Origin: Owenia fusiformis | Lineage: Eukaryota; Annelida; Polychaeta; Sabellida; Oweniidae | Reading direction: 5' to 3' | Assembly (NCBI GenBank): GCA_903813345.2 | Contig: CAIIXF020000002.1 | Coordinates: forward strand, 15,508,467 to 15,572,466 | Length of the DNA: 64,000 nt | In this document: piece after piece, positions 10,905-21,031 of the stretch | Layout: the number at the start of each line of letters is the position of its first letter | Position numbering within the stretch: position 1 is the stretch's first letter | Notes under the pieces: model-generated | Databases searched by the model: none | What the model saw: only the letters and a program-made list of their open reading frames with translations | Told to the model about the DNA's origin: nothing | Position numbers and translations under genes: made by a program

Positions 10905-13900
10905 GATAGTCTGGGAGCAAAAGTCCAAATAAGAGGTTCCGTGTCCTTTTTAGAGGCGAGCTAAGCGACATACATTTTTATGACCTATATGTGATACTTA
11001 CCAAGAAAAATTATGTTGGCAATTCTGGATCCGCAACGGCGTTGCTATGGTAACCAAGTAGATAAGCCACGCCCACTTTTAGGGGCTCTTTTCAGTGTTT
11101 GGCCCATATCTTCGTCATTATTGCTCAGATTTCGATGAAATACACACCAAATGGAAGGTAATAGATAATGCAATCAAAATATATTAAGTTGGCAATTCTG
11201 AATCCGCGGTAGCGTCACTATGGTAACAAAGTAAATATGCCACACCCACTTTTAGGGGCTCTTTTCAGTGTTAGGCCCATATCTTCATCATTATTGCTCA
11301 ACTTTAGATGAAATTTGCACCAAATGAAAGGTAATAGATAAAGCAATCATATATTTTACCAAATATGCAATTAGGGTGATTTGCATCTTAATCATGACGT
11401 CATAACTGTTTGTTCTTGCATATTTTATCTTAATCATGATGTGAAATTATTGTCTTTAAAATGGTCAGTAATGCTGTCAACTAGTTTATTTCATTTAGTT
11501 GAGTTTATTTCTTTCATACATTTATGGTCATAAAAATTTAACAAATGTAATGAAAGATTTCCAATTCAGATAAAAATGTTTAATTCATACTGTTGCTATG
11601 GTAACATCATGTAGCAAAACTGTCCGCTGTAAACAAGAATTCTTTAGGAAATGTTACATTTTGACCAGTTGACTGACATGTATTCTTTTTAAAATTTGAT
11701 GACAAAATAATCTAATAACTCTAGCAAATTATTTAATTTGGATTGTGTTATATTATTATGTCATGAGGGCAATTATTAATCAGGGGTCCAACCAGCTTTC
11801 AGATGGGGGGGGGGGGGGGGCGATCGTGGCATGAGCAACCCAAAAATGTTTTTAAGATGAGTTTTACAAAAATTGATGCAATTTCCTTCAAAATTGAGCT
11901 AGGAGCTTCAAGTCAAAAGCATTTTAACCCAATAATTACAACAGATTGAATGCACTAGTATTTCTTAAATAATTTTTATGTTTTTCTAACCTGGGTAGCA
12001 TAACTAAGATAAAATTAGTTTTTGTTCAAGAGGCATCCCAAATACGGGACCTAATAGACACAAGTGCCCATGATAACATTTTGGGTGTGTAATTTTACAC
12101 TGTCATTAACTTAAACTTAGTCTGTTTGTTATAATTCAATACTTAATAGGCAATGGTGGCATTCAAAAGCACGACAGTGCTCCAAAATGATGATCCAAAA
12201 AAGCATCCCAGTGCCCCATCCCAGTGCCCCAAAGCATTCTAGTGGCCCCTGTGGGCCCCCTAAGCAGCATTCTAATGGTCCCTGTGGCCCCCCTAAGCAG
12301 CATACTTGCGGCTCCTATGACTCACAAAATCATCCTAGTGGCCCTCAGATGCCCCAAAAAGCATCCCAATAGCCCCCAGATCCCCCCCCCCCAAAAGCAT
12401 CATAGTGGCCCCATGTGGCCTCTAAAAACATCCTAGTGCTTCTATGAGGCCCTCAAAAGTATCCTAGTACCCCTCTGTGACCCATGACATCAACCCAGTG
12501 CCCCCCATGTGGCCCCAAAACTTTGCCCAGAAAAGAATCTCAGTGGCCCCAAGTAGCCTCTTAAAGCACTCCAATGGCCCCAAGATCATTCTAAATGCCC
12601 CAAAAGCTTCCCAGTTCGACCCCAGTGACCCCCAAAAAGCATACTACTAGTGACACACAGTGGCCCAAAAAAGCATCCAAGTGGCCCCATTATGCCCCCT
12701 AAAAGCATCCTAGTGGCCCCCCAAAAGCATCCTATCGACCCCTGTGGCCCCCAAAAGCATCTCAATGGCCTCTAAAAGCCCCCTGTGGACTCCAAAATCA
12801 TTCTACTTGCCCCCAGTGGCCTCAAAAGCTTCCCATTGCCCCTGCCAGTGGCCCCCAAAAAGCATACTAGTGACACCCAGTGGCCCAAAAAAGCATCCAA
12901 GTGGCCCAACTATGCCCCTTAAAAGCATCCTAGTGGCCCCCGAAAGCATCTCCTTGGCCCTCCTGTGGCCCTCCAGTGGCCCCAGGTGGCCTCTAAAAGC
13001 ACTTAAATGGGCTCCAAAATCATTCTAGTGGCCCCCAGTGGCCAAAAGAACTTCCCACTTGCCGCCCCAGTGACCCCCCAAAAGCATACTAGTGACACCC
13101 AGTGGCCCAAAGAGCATCCAAGTGGCCCCATTATGCCCCCTATAAGCATCCTTGTGGCCCCTAAAAGCATCCTAGTGGCAATCGAAAGCATCCCATTGGC
13201 CCCCTGTGACCCCAAAAAGCATCTCAGTGGCCCCAGGTGGCCTCTAAAAGCACTCCAATGGCCCCTGTGGACCCCAAAATCATTTTAGTGGCCCCAAAAG
13301 CTTCTCATTTGTCCCTAAGTGCCCCCAAAAAAGCATACTAGTGACACCCAGTGGCCCAAAAAGCATCCAAGGGGCCCCATTATGGCCCCTAAAAGCATCT
13401 TAGTGTCCCCTGAAAGCATCCTATTGGCCCCCAAAACCATCCTAGTGCCCCCCCCCCCCCGAGGCTGCCAAAAGCATGCAAATGGCTCCTCATGGACATA
13501 AAAAGCACCCTAGTGGCCCCCTGTGAACCCATAAAGCATCCCAGTGGCCCCCCTCAAACGTATCCCAGTGGAGCCCCGTGGCCTCCAAATGCATCCTAGT
13601 AGACCCCTGTGGTCCCAAAAGACATTTAAGTGGCCCTGATGGCACCCAAAAACATGCAAGTGGCCCTCAATAGCATGGCAGTGACCCCCTATGGCATCAA
13701 AAGATATCTGCAAAAAACAAATGACCTTGAACTTGCAGAGGAATCTACTATTCTAGCATCTTCTTTTCTAAGAAATATAAAGAACTAATGATACAGTGCT
13801 GACATCTTCCAATATACTAAAAAAACGTGCCATATTTGGGACATAGACACTAATGGGTTAAAGCCCTTCTTCTATCTAATGGTTCTATCTTTTTGGTTAT

Positions 13901-14705
13901 AGTGGGGGGGGGGTGGGTATGTTAATCCAATATGATGTTGGTGAATATGCCAGGTGAATCAGAAAATGCATGGATAATGTAGATTAGTTGACTGGCATAC
14001 TCGTTATGGTATCATAGCTACTTTTGTGATTATTTTCTTGAAATAAGGTAGAATTGCTCAAAATGATTCCAAATTGGTACCTTGTCCTTTCACATTCACC
14101 ATAAAATGATTATGATTGATTCTCATTCCATTTCTTTACAAGTATGAATATCTAAGCGCAAATGCCAAAATAATAATTTCACAGATTTATACATCATGAT
14201 TAGATAAAATACACAAAAACAAACAGTTATGATGTCATAATTAAGGTGCAAATCACCTTATTTGCATATTTTATGATCTGTATGATTGCTTTATCTATTA
14301 CCTTTCATTTGATGCAAATTTCATCGAAATCTGAGCAATAATGACGAAGATATGGGCCAAACACTGAAAAGAGCCTAAAAAGTGGGTGTGGAATATTTAC
14401 TTTGTTACCATAGTAACGCTGCCGCGGATTCAGAATTGCCAACTTAATATATTTTGATTGCATTATCTATTACCTTCTGCTTGTTGTGAATTTCATCGAA
14501 ATCTGAGCAATAATGAAGGAGATAGGGGCCAAACACTGAAAAGAGCCCCTAAAAGTGGGCGTGGCTTATCTATTTGGTTAAGTCGCGGACTCAGAATTGC
14601 CAACATCATTTTTCTTGGTAAGTATCACATATAGTTCATCAAAATATATGTCGCTTAGCTCGCCTCTTAAAAGGACACGGAATTACCTTTGCTCCCATAC
14701 TAACA
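10905..14705. repeat. Inner inverted repeat pair, arms about 500 bp
   Basis: The left arm (to about 11,425) starts near TAGTCTGGGAGCAAA; the right arm, from about 14,215, is its reverse complement. Each arm itself holds a tandem duplication around GGCAATTCTG and CACTTTTAGGGGCTC. Probably the TIRs of a separate element nested in the 10,328-16,097 unit. Confidence 0.6.
12180..13720. repeat. Degenerate minisatellite (AAAAGCATCCTAGTGGCCCC)
   Basis: About 1.5 kb of imperfect tandem units built on AAAAGCATCCTAGTGGCCCC, with variable spacing and C-runs. Strongly C/A-biased on the plus strand. Short open frames on both strands follow the repeat and are not genes. Confidence 0.8.
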
Positions 14706-14906
14706 TGTTCGTGATATTGACAATATTAATGCCGATCGTCAGTGTTACAAAAGCGAGGGACTAAATATGTGAAATGCGTCTTCGTTAACATACCAAACCT
14801 AAAACCATCGACACATTCTCAAACTAGACTATCTCCCATAACTTCGAATTATAATCCACATCGTGACTTATAAGTAGATGTAAATCGAGAAATAAAAATA
14901 TCTTAC

Positions 14907-14937
14907 CAAATTCAAATCCCGGAAGTAGTTCAGCCAT
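14907..14937 (-). CDS. Possible first coding exon of the GH16 gene
   Basis: Ten codons from an ATG (MAELLPGFEF) followed by a GTAAGA donor in phase 1, which matches the phase-1 acceptor at 4,509. The joined reading would suit the start of a CBM39 domain. Against it: no signal peptide, a 10-kb intron, and a position inside the putative 10,328-16,097 element. Tentative. Confidence 0.3.
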
Positions 14938-16197
14938 GATACACTGACGATACGTCTGTGTAACTAGGTGGGTAGCAGTGTCTTGGAAACAAAACTCATT
15001 TGTATTCAGAATATCCAGTATTTTTAAAATGTGGGGCGGGTCAATATAAAAATCAACTATTCTCTAAATTTTGAGAGTACGCCATGGAGTTTTATGAGTA
15101 TATCACGCTACATTGAAATGTAAAGGAAACATTGGCAGAAAGCATGCACAGTATGAACAGTTTACTTCTTAAAACTTTGCTAAACGAAGCATTTCTTTGC
15201 AAACAAACATGCAATTGAGCTTATTTGCATAAATTACAAATAGTATAAAAAAGTATCTTAATACTATTTATTTGGTATATGAATTATGAAAATCGATTAA
15301 GAAACGGCTATGTGACAATCAAAATGGTATTTAAAGGCAAGCTGATTTATAATAAGTCAGACTGGTTACCATGGAAACAAGCTGTTTTTCAGGAAGAAGT
15401 TACTTTGCACGAATTTGTATTATCATTGAAATTAGTTCTTTCATTTGGTACTAAAATTGTAAAAATCCTTATACAGATCAAAAAGATACATGAAAAAGTA
15501 TTTTTAACGTCACCTTCCTGATATTGTTATATTAAAGAATATTGTTATTGATACTTAGGATTGTAAACATACATCAGGAGAATACCATTGATTGTATTAT
15601 TTTATGTTAAATTATCTAAAGTTGTATACCATTACAATGCTAAAATAAGAAATAACTGTAATAAAATGATATAATATGATTTTATACAAATGTTTCAATT
15701 ATAAAGAGTAGTTTGTGTAGTATATAATCCAAAACACTGGTCGAAATTAGTCTAAAACTGTGGTTATGACGTCACAATATATATGCAAATTAGCTAATTT
15801 GCATAATCATAACAGAATCACAATCCTTGTTCCCTAATGTTTCATTTGGTGGTAATATCATCAAAATCGGATAAAAAATGCCAAAGATATACTTGATAAC
15901 AGAAATAGACCATGTTAACAGAAATAAAATTTAGTTGCCATGGAAACAAGCTGATTTAAAAAAAAACGGGGGATGCATTTTTTTTAAAAAGTTCATTTCT
16001 GAGATCCCAAAGTCAACAGCTTTAAAATGGTGTATTATGAGCCGTGTACCATTTCGTGCATTAAGTTTCTAAAATTTTCTGGATCTTTGCAGGCCTAAAG
16101 GAGTGATTCTTGTTTGAAAAATAACATGTGACTCAATTGAGGGATGCAGAAAAGTCCCCATCATGCACCCTGACCTTAACTTCCATGGCACCTTCAG

Positions 16198-18077
16198 CAG
16201 TACTGTCAACCCCCAAAGATTTTCTCGCGGGACAGATTTTTTAGACCCAGTGCCCAAAATTCGCGGGATTTTGTGGGACATCTTCTAAATTCGCGGGATT
16301 TCGCGGGACATTTAAGGGATTTGCGTGATTGCGCTTATAGGCCAATTTTTTTTTATCAAATTCGCGGGATTTCGCGGGACCATTCGAGGGACAAACACCC
16401 TAATTGCGGGACAGTTAACAGGTTTACCAGCAAAAACTTCATAGAGGGACAGATTTTCTAGAAAAAGTGCCCTAAATTTGCGGGATTTCGCGGGACATCC
16501 ACCTAAATTTGCAGGATGTCCCGGGACATCCAAGGGATTTGCGTGATTTGGACTAATGTAAAAGCGTGTAAAAGTACTTAAATCAAACTTTCAGATACTG
16601 ATAATTAATCAAATATAATGCACCGTTACATTGTAACTTAAATAAACGTCAACATAACTTCACAAAATACGCATAGAAATATTATTTCATTTGAAAGCCC
16701 ATGGTATAGGGTTTCGATTAATCTACATCAAATTATAGGGAATGAGGTTACTTTTCTAGATAGGGTTTGTAGAAAAAACCGGGTACCGGGTAGTAAATCC
16801 TCAATGCTGGGTTCAAACTTGGTACCCGGTCGAAAAAATCCGGTACCCAAAAAACGAAATATACGAATATACAACATAATTAGATCATTAGAAAACGTGT
16901 AAGATTTGTTTTGAATTTACAAAAATGTATGTAACTTCCTTCAAAATTGAGATAGAAGCTTCAAATACAAAGCATTTTAAGCCTCTTTTCTTCCTCTATC
17001 ATCATGGTCATATTTCCATTGGTAATGAAGGGGGGGGGGTGCGATCGCACCATCACACCCTCTCCTGGCTACGCCAATGACATTGTAAGACGATTTGAAT
17101 AACAAGGCAAATCAATTTTACTCTATTTTCAATAGTTCGTATGTTGGTACGTGAATTGTTTTGATAATGATTTAAATCTGTAAATTGCTATCGTTGCTTT
17201 AGCAGAGAGGTGACGTGTGTTAATTTACATGATGCAATGTGTAAGATTTTGATTATTAATCATAATTTAAGTTATCCCAACTGTCGACAAAATGTCCACT
17301 GAATTGTCCACTAAATTGTTATGTCTTACAATGTCATAGGCGTAGCCAGGAGAGGGTGCGATGGTGCGATCGCACTCCCCCCCCCCATAACCAATGAAAA
17401 TATGGTCATGACGATAGAGGAAGAAAAGAGCCTTAAAATATGCTTTTTATTTGAAGCTTCTAGCTCAATTTTGAAGGATGTTACACACATTTTTGTAAAT
17501 TCAAAACAAATCTTACACGTTTTCTGATAATCTAATTATGTTATACTCGTATATTTTTTGTTTTTGGGTAAGCTTACCCGTTTTTTGACCGGGTAACGGG
17601 TACCAAGTTTGAACCCAGCATGGAGGATTTACTACCCGGTACCCAGTTTTTTCTACAAACCCTTTCTAGATATCAGCGTCCATTTATTGTAACTCACGTT
17701 TGCTAACATTTGCTCAGTTCTGAGGTGAAGGCCACACGGATAGTAAAAAGGCCAACGTTGGAACTATTTGTGACCTACATCCCTATTGTCGTAATTAAAA
17801 TGAAAGTTGAACCCTTCCTCTTTATTTTGATACCAAACAACAGCATGCTAGGTACTTAAAATTAGGTAAACTTTACTCCTCAAAAGTGCAAAAACTTAGC
17901 TTCTTATATAAGATTAGATAATCACCATATAGGGGATTGCAACAATTTCGGAAATTCGCGGAGGTCGAAAGCCACATTTGCGGGACTTCGCGGGACATTG
18001 CGGGACACGCGAATTAGCCTAATTTTGATCGAATTAGCGGGATAATCCCGCCATTCGCGGGACACTTGACAGCTCTG
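16198..18077. mobile_element. 1.9-kb element, CAGNNCTGTCAA ends, 7-bp TSD
   Basis: Ends are CAGTACTGTCAA and, inverted, CAGAGCTGTCAA, flanked by CCTTCAG at 16,191-16,197 and 18,078-18,084. The subterminal parts are degenerate GC-rich tandem units (TTCGCGGGATTTCGCGGGAC). The middle is occupied by the nested palindromic element at 16,762-17,663. Shares its terminus and minisatellite style with 18,793-19,670. Confidence 0.75.
16762..17663. mobile_element. Palindromic hAT-like miniature element
   Basis: Arms of about 330 bp begin AGGGTTTGTAGAAAAAACC and are inverted about a 250-bp centre. An 8-bp duplication, TTCTAGAT, lies at 16,754-16,761 and 17,664-17,671. It fits the nTnnnnAn preference of hAT elements. 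Each arm carries a G-rich 'CGTAGCCAG' segment. Non-autonomous. Confidence 0.75.
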
Positions 18078-18093
18078 CCTTCAGTGTTGTGGG

Positions 18094-18503
18094 AGTCGGG
18101 GCAATCTGCGCGAGATTCGGTTTTTACTTGGTTCGGTTTTTCATTAAAGGAAGTACTTTATTCCCATGATTCAAAGTGCCTTTCTGACATCGGTTCGGTT
18201 TAAGTTTGTACAACACACGTCTACAAATCCAGGCAGGTTGAGATAATGTCATTACATTTGTTTTGGGTGTACACTTTTTGTTTTGGCACTAAACAAAAAT
18301 ATTCCCGCACTATATGGTGCATTATGGGTAGGGACTGCTGTGAAATAATGAACGTAAGTGACATCTATCTCAAATTAAATGTTCTTATCAGTTAATAATT
18401 GCGCATGCGTTATAATAATTTGAACCAATCAAATTGCTGGATTTGATGCGCATGCGCTAAAAACCGAACCAGAAAATGGAATCTCGCGCAGATTGCCTCT
18501 AGT
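18094..18503. mobile_element. 410-bp TIR element with 10-bp TSD
   Basis: Ends share GGCAATCTGCGCGAGATTC in inverted orientation. GTGTTGTGGG occurs immediately before (18,084-18,093) and after (18,504-18,513). A 10-bp TSD suggests a Mutator-like element. No open frame of note. Confidence 0.65.
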
Positions 18504-18792
18504 GTGTTGTGGGCCTTTTTAAAATATGCTCCTCAAAATAAGTAAGGACCAGTGGTTTTCCTCATTGGTTTACATGTTAACCCCCATTGTGGGATCCACA
18601 GCCTTTACTATCCTTTTGGAATAGTTCTCTCAAAAACGTTAGGTAAAGAGGGACTCTGATAAATCAGAATGGTTAACCCCCATATTTGTTTGAATATGGA
18701 GAAAATTGTGGTGTGTATTTTACTGCATTCTAAATAATACGCAAGATTACACGCCGTGACGCGAACTCCCATGCAGTGTCTCGGTATAGATT

Positions 18793-18996
18793 CAGGCCTG
18801 TCAACTTGGGAACACCTAACACGAGTGACTTGGAAATGTTGAACACCTCCCCTCAAAATGTGGACACCTTGGTCCAAATCTGAACACCTTGATCCAAGTT
18901 TTGAACACCTTGGTTTAAATTTTATTACATCTTGCCAAAATTTGAACACCTCAAATATTTCGCGCTCGCTACGCTCGCGTTCCAAACATCCATCAA

Positions 18997-19028
<32 letters not shown>

Positions 19029-19670
19029 AGGTAGACTATATCCTATTTAGTCTGAATTATATTCAGACTATAAGGCACCTAAGTTAAAGTTTGGTAATTT
19101 TTAATATTTGTTTACATAGGAAGTGCTATTCAAAATGGCCGATTTGGTAAAATTAATTTGCACATTTTTACTTCATCTAGCCTTATTTCCACTTGACAAT
19201 ATGCTGTGTTACTTTTTATTGCATTTAATTGTACCTTACTATTTAATTGAAATTTTGTAATGCTTATTTTATTGAAGAAATGGTTCCTCTAATTGATAAT
19301 TTTGTGCAAAAAATTTCACTGTAATTTCCACAGGAAAGTAGTACATCATAACAGACTGACTTCTAGTCAGTCTGTTGGATACATACTAGGGGGGTAGGTA
19401 CGGAAAATTTCGAACGAAATGCGTGACATATCTGTAATTCGCGTGAAAAGTCCGAACGAAATGCGTACGTTTTTTCCCGTCGTTCGTATTTTTGCTGTGT
19501 AGACGATCTTTTTTAGAAAATTTTCTACAGAAATATTTCTGCTTGACAATTACCAGGTAAAATGCGTATTTGCGTGACATTTTCTGTCACGCAAAAATAA
19601 CTGGCGTGACTTCAAATTCTTCAGCAAATGCGTGACAAATACGCAAATTGCGGGACAGTTCACAGGCCTG
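18793..19670. mobile_element. 878-bp element, CAGGCCTGTCAA-type ends, 7-bp TSD
   Basis: The left end, CAGGCCTGTCAAC, is matched by an inverted right end CAGGCCTGTGAAC. ATAGATT is duplicated at 18,786-18,792 and 19,671-19,677. Contains tandem 'GAACACCTTGGTCC' units, a 30-G run and GCGTGACA-type units. Same family as 16,198-18,077 by termini and TSD length. Confidence 0.7.
18998..19027 (+). repeat. Run of 30 guanines
   Basis: Thirty consecutive G residues on the plus strand, inside the 18,793-19,670 element. Length in such runs is easily mis-assembled. Confidence 0.9.
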
Positions 19671-20072
19671 ATAGATTGCACGGCACGGGAGTTCGCCGTG
19701 ACGCTGTGAAACTTTACCGGAAGTTGAACGTAATCTGGTAGACTAAAATCAGGGGGAAATATTTGTCAGAATTTAGTGTTGATTGTCGATTTTCTATGAA
19801 ATTACCGATATATCGTCGTAAAATCATGCACAAGGTAATGTATAAAATTATTAAGATCACCTAAGGACATGATTTAATATTGTAGCGTAAATGTATAGGA
19901 AATAAACAGGCTCATACAGTGAGGCACATGTTCAAGAAAACATTTTCTTTTTTGAAAAAATTTGCCTAGTTTTGTTATTTATTTTGGTGTCTAATCAACT
20001 ACTAGTACAACTATTTAGGCGTCGGTCACTCACTTCCATAATCCTAAGGAGCCAGCAGCTCTGAATATCCTC

Positions 20073-20080
20073 ATTAATTC
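20073..20080. repeat. Left 8-bp target-site duplication of giant transposon
   Basis: ATTAATTC immediately outside the left terminus; the identical octamer follows the right terminus at 46,439-46,446. Eight base pairs is the TSD length of P-superfamily elements. Confidence 0.9.
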
Positions 20081-20365
20081 CATAGGAGACAGGTTACCTG
20101 AAAAGGAAGATAGATGACATCTATTATTAATACCAAGGACAGAAACAGAGATGCATTTCAAACCTGCCTACCCTGGCTAAAATCAGCTCTGAAATGACAA
20201 TTACTGCATGTCAAGTCGTCATTCATGGCTGATTTTGTAGAAAAAAGATCCGACCATACTTCTACATGAGAGTTTTTACCCTAAAGATTCATGATCGAGT
20301 ACAAATCCATCCGATTCTACCCCTAAGAATTTCCATTTCATCTGTACATCAATCGCGTGAGGAAA
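20081..20365 (+). repeat. Left terminal inverted repeat, 285 bp
   Basis: Ungapped inverted match to 46,154-46,438 with 7 differences. Starts CAT, as Drosophila P does, and contains the interrupted palindrome CAGGTTACCTG ten bases from the end, a candidate transposase-binding site (inference). Confidence 0.92.
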
Positions 20366-21031
20366 TAAAACAAATCCGTACTTCACCTACAAAAGGCTAC
20401 AATTCACTTATAAATTGGATTTTTACGCTGTCATTTTTGCACCAACAAGAACATTTGTTGATAAATTAATATATCGTAGTGCAAGTAAAATCAACTTACG
20501 ATTCAAGTAGTATTTCTTGTAAAATAACTGCTTTCGAAATATCATAGACTTTACCGGAAACATCTGCCAAAGGGTACTAAGGACTGAATGAATTCTGGTA
20601 ATCTGATTGGCTGAAACATTGTTGTGCTTTCCTATCGTGTCTCCCGGGAATTTCCTTCCCCGGGAACTATTTTTTCGTTTAGCGCTATCGTGTTTCCCGG
20701 GAATTTTCTTCCCTGTAAACCAGCTTTTCGTTTATTGCGATCGTTTATCAGTCTCCCGGGGTTTTTGCTCCCTGTGAAAAAATAAACTCTTCTAAAGTAA
20801 CGTAGAGGGTATGATATCCTGACAGTTGGATTACTTTCTTGAACAACTGAAATTCATTTAACGCATTGCTTAATCTAGTAATAAACATTTTGGATGAAAA
20901 TAGCTATATTCTATGGAAAAACTGAGTAAATTTTTAGGCAAATGTGTTCCTTGAAACCTTGCCCCCCTTTTATGGTAACAAAATGGATCATTCCAATGCA
21001 AACTAATATTGTCAAAAATTAGTAAAACATC
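20366..21031 (+). promoter_or_regulatory. Leader region with TCCCGGGA repeat array
   Basis: Between the TIR and the helicase start codon. Three imperfect units spaced about 55 bp, near 20,632, 20,688 and 20,743, each carry TCTCCCGGG or TTTCCCGGGA followed by TTCCC. Position suggests a promoter or subterminal binding array; no test of function is possible from sequence. Confidence 0.4.

Larger units (their letters stand above)
10328..16097. mobile_element. 5.8-kb element with TAGGCCTGCAAA termini
   Basis: Both ends carry TAGGCCTGCAAA in inverted orientation and AAG stands on each side (10,325-10,327 and 16,098-16,100). The outside sequences join into an uninterrupted copy of the fold-back element seen at 8,350-8,775 (GGGGAAG/GAGTG junction), which supports an insertion with a 3-bp TSD. 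Inside are outer inverted arms (about 10,370-10,700 and 15,730-16,060), inner inverted arms (10,905-11,425 and 14,215-14,700) and a minisatellite. No transposase was found. A candidate host exon at 14,907 lies inside, which complicates the simple reading. Confidence 0.55.

Noticed and set aside
12187-13713. Proline-rich and glycine-rich frames as proteins
   Set aside because: They follow a degenerate minisatellite on both strands with no domain or splice support.
18608-18985. 125-codon minus frame
   Set aside because: Overlaps tandem GAACACCTTGG units of a transposable element and shows no domain.
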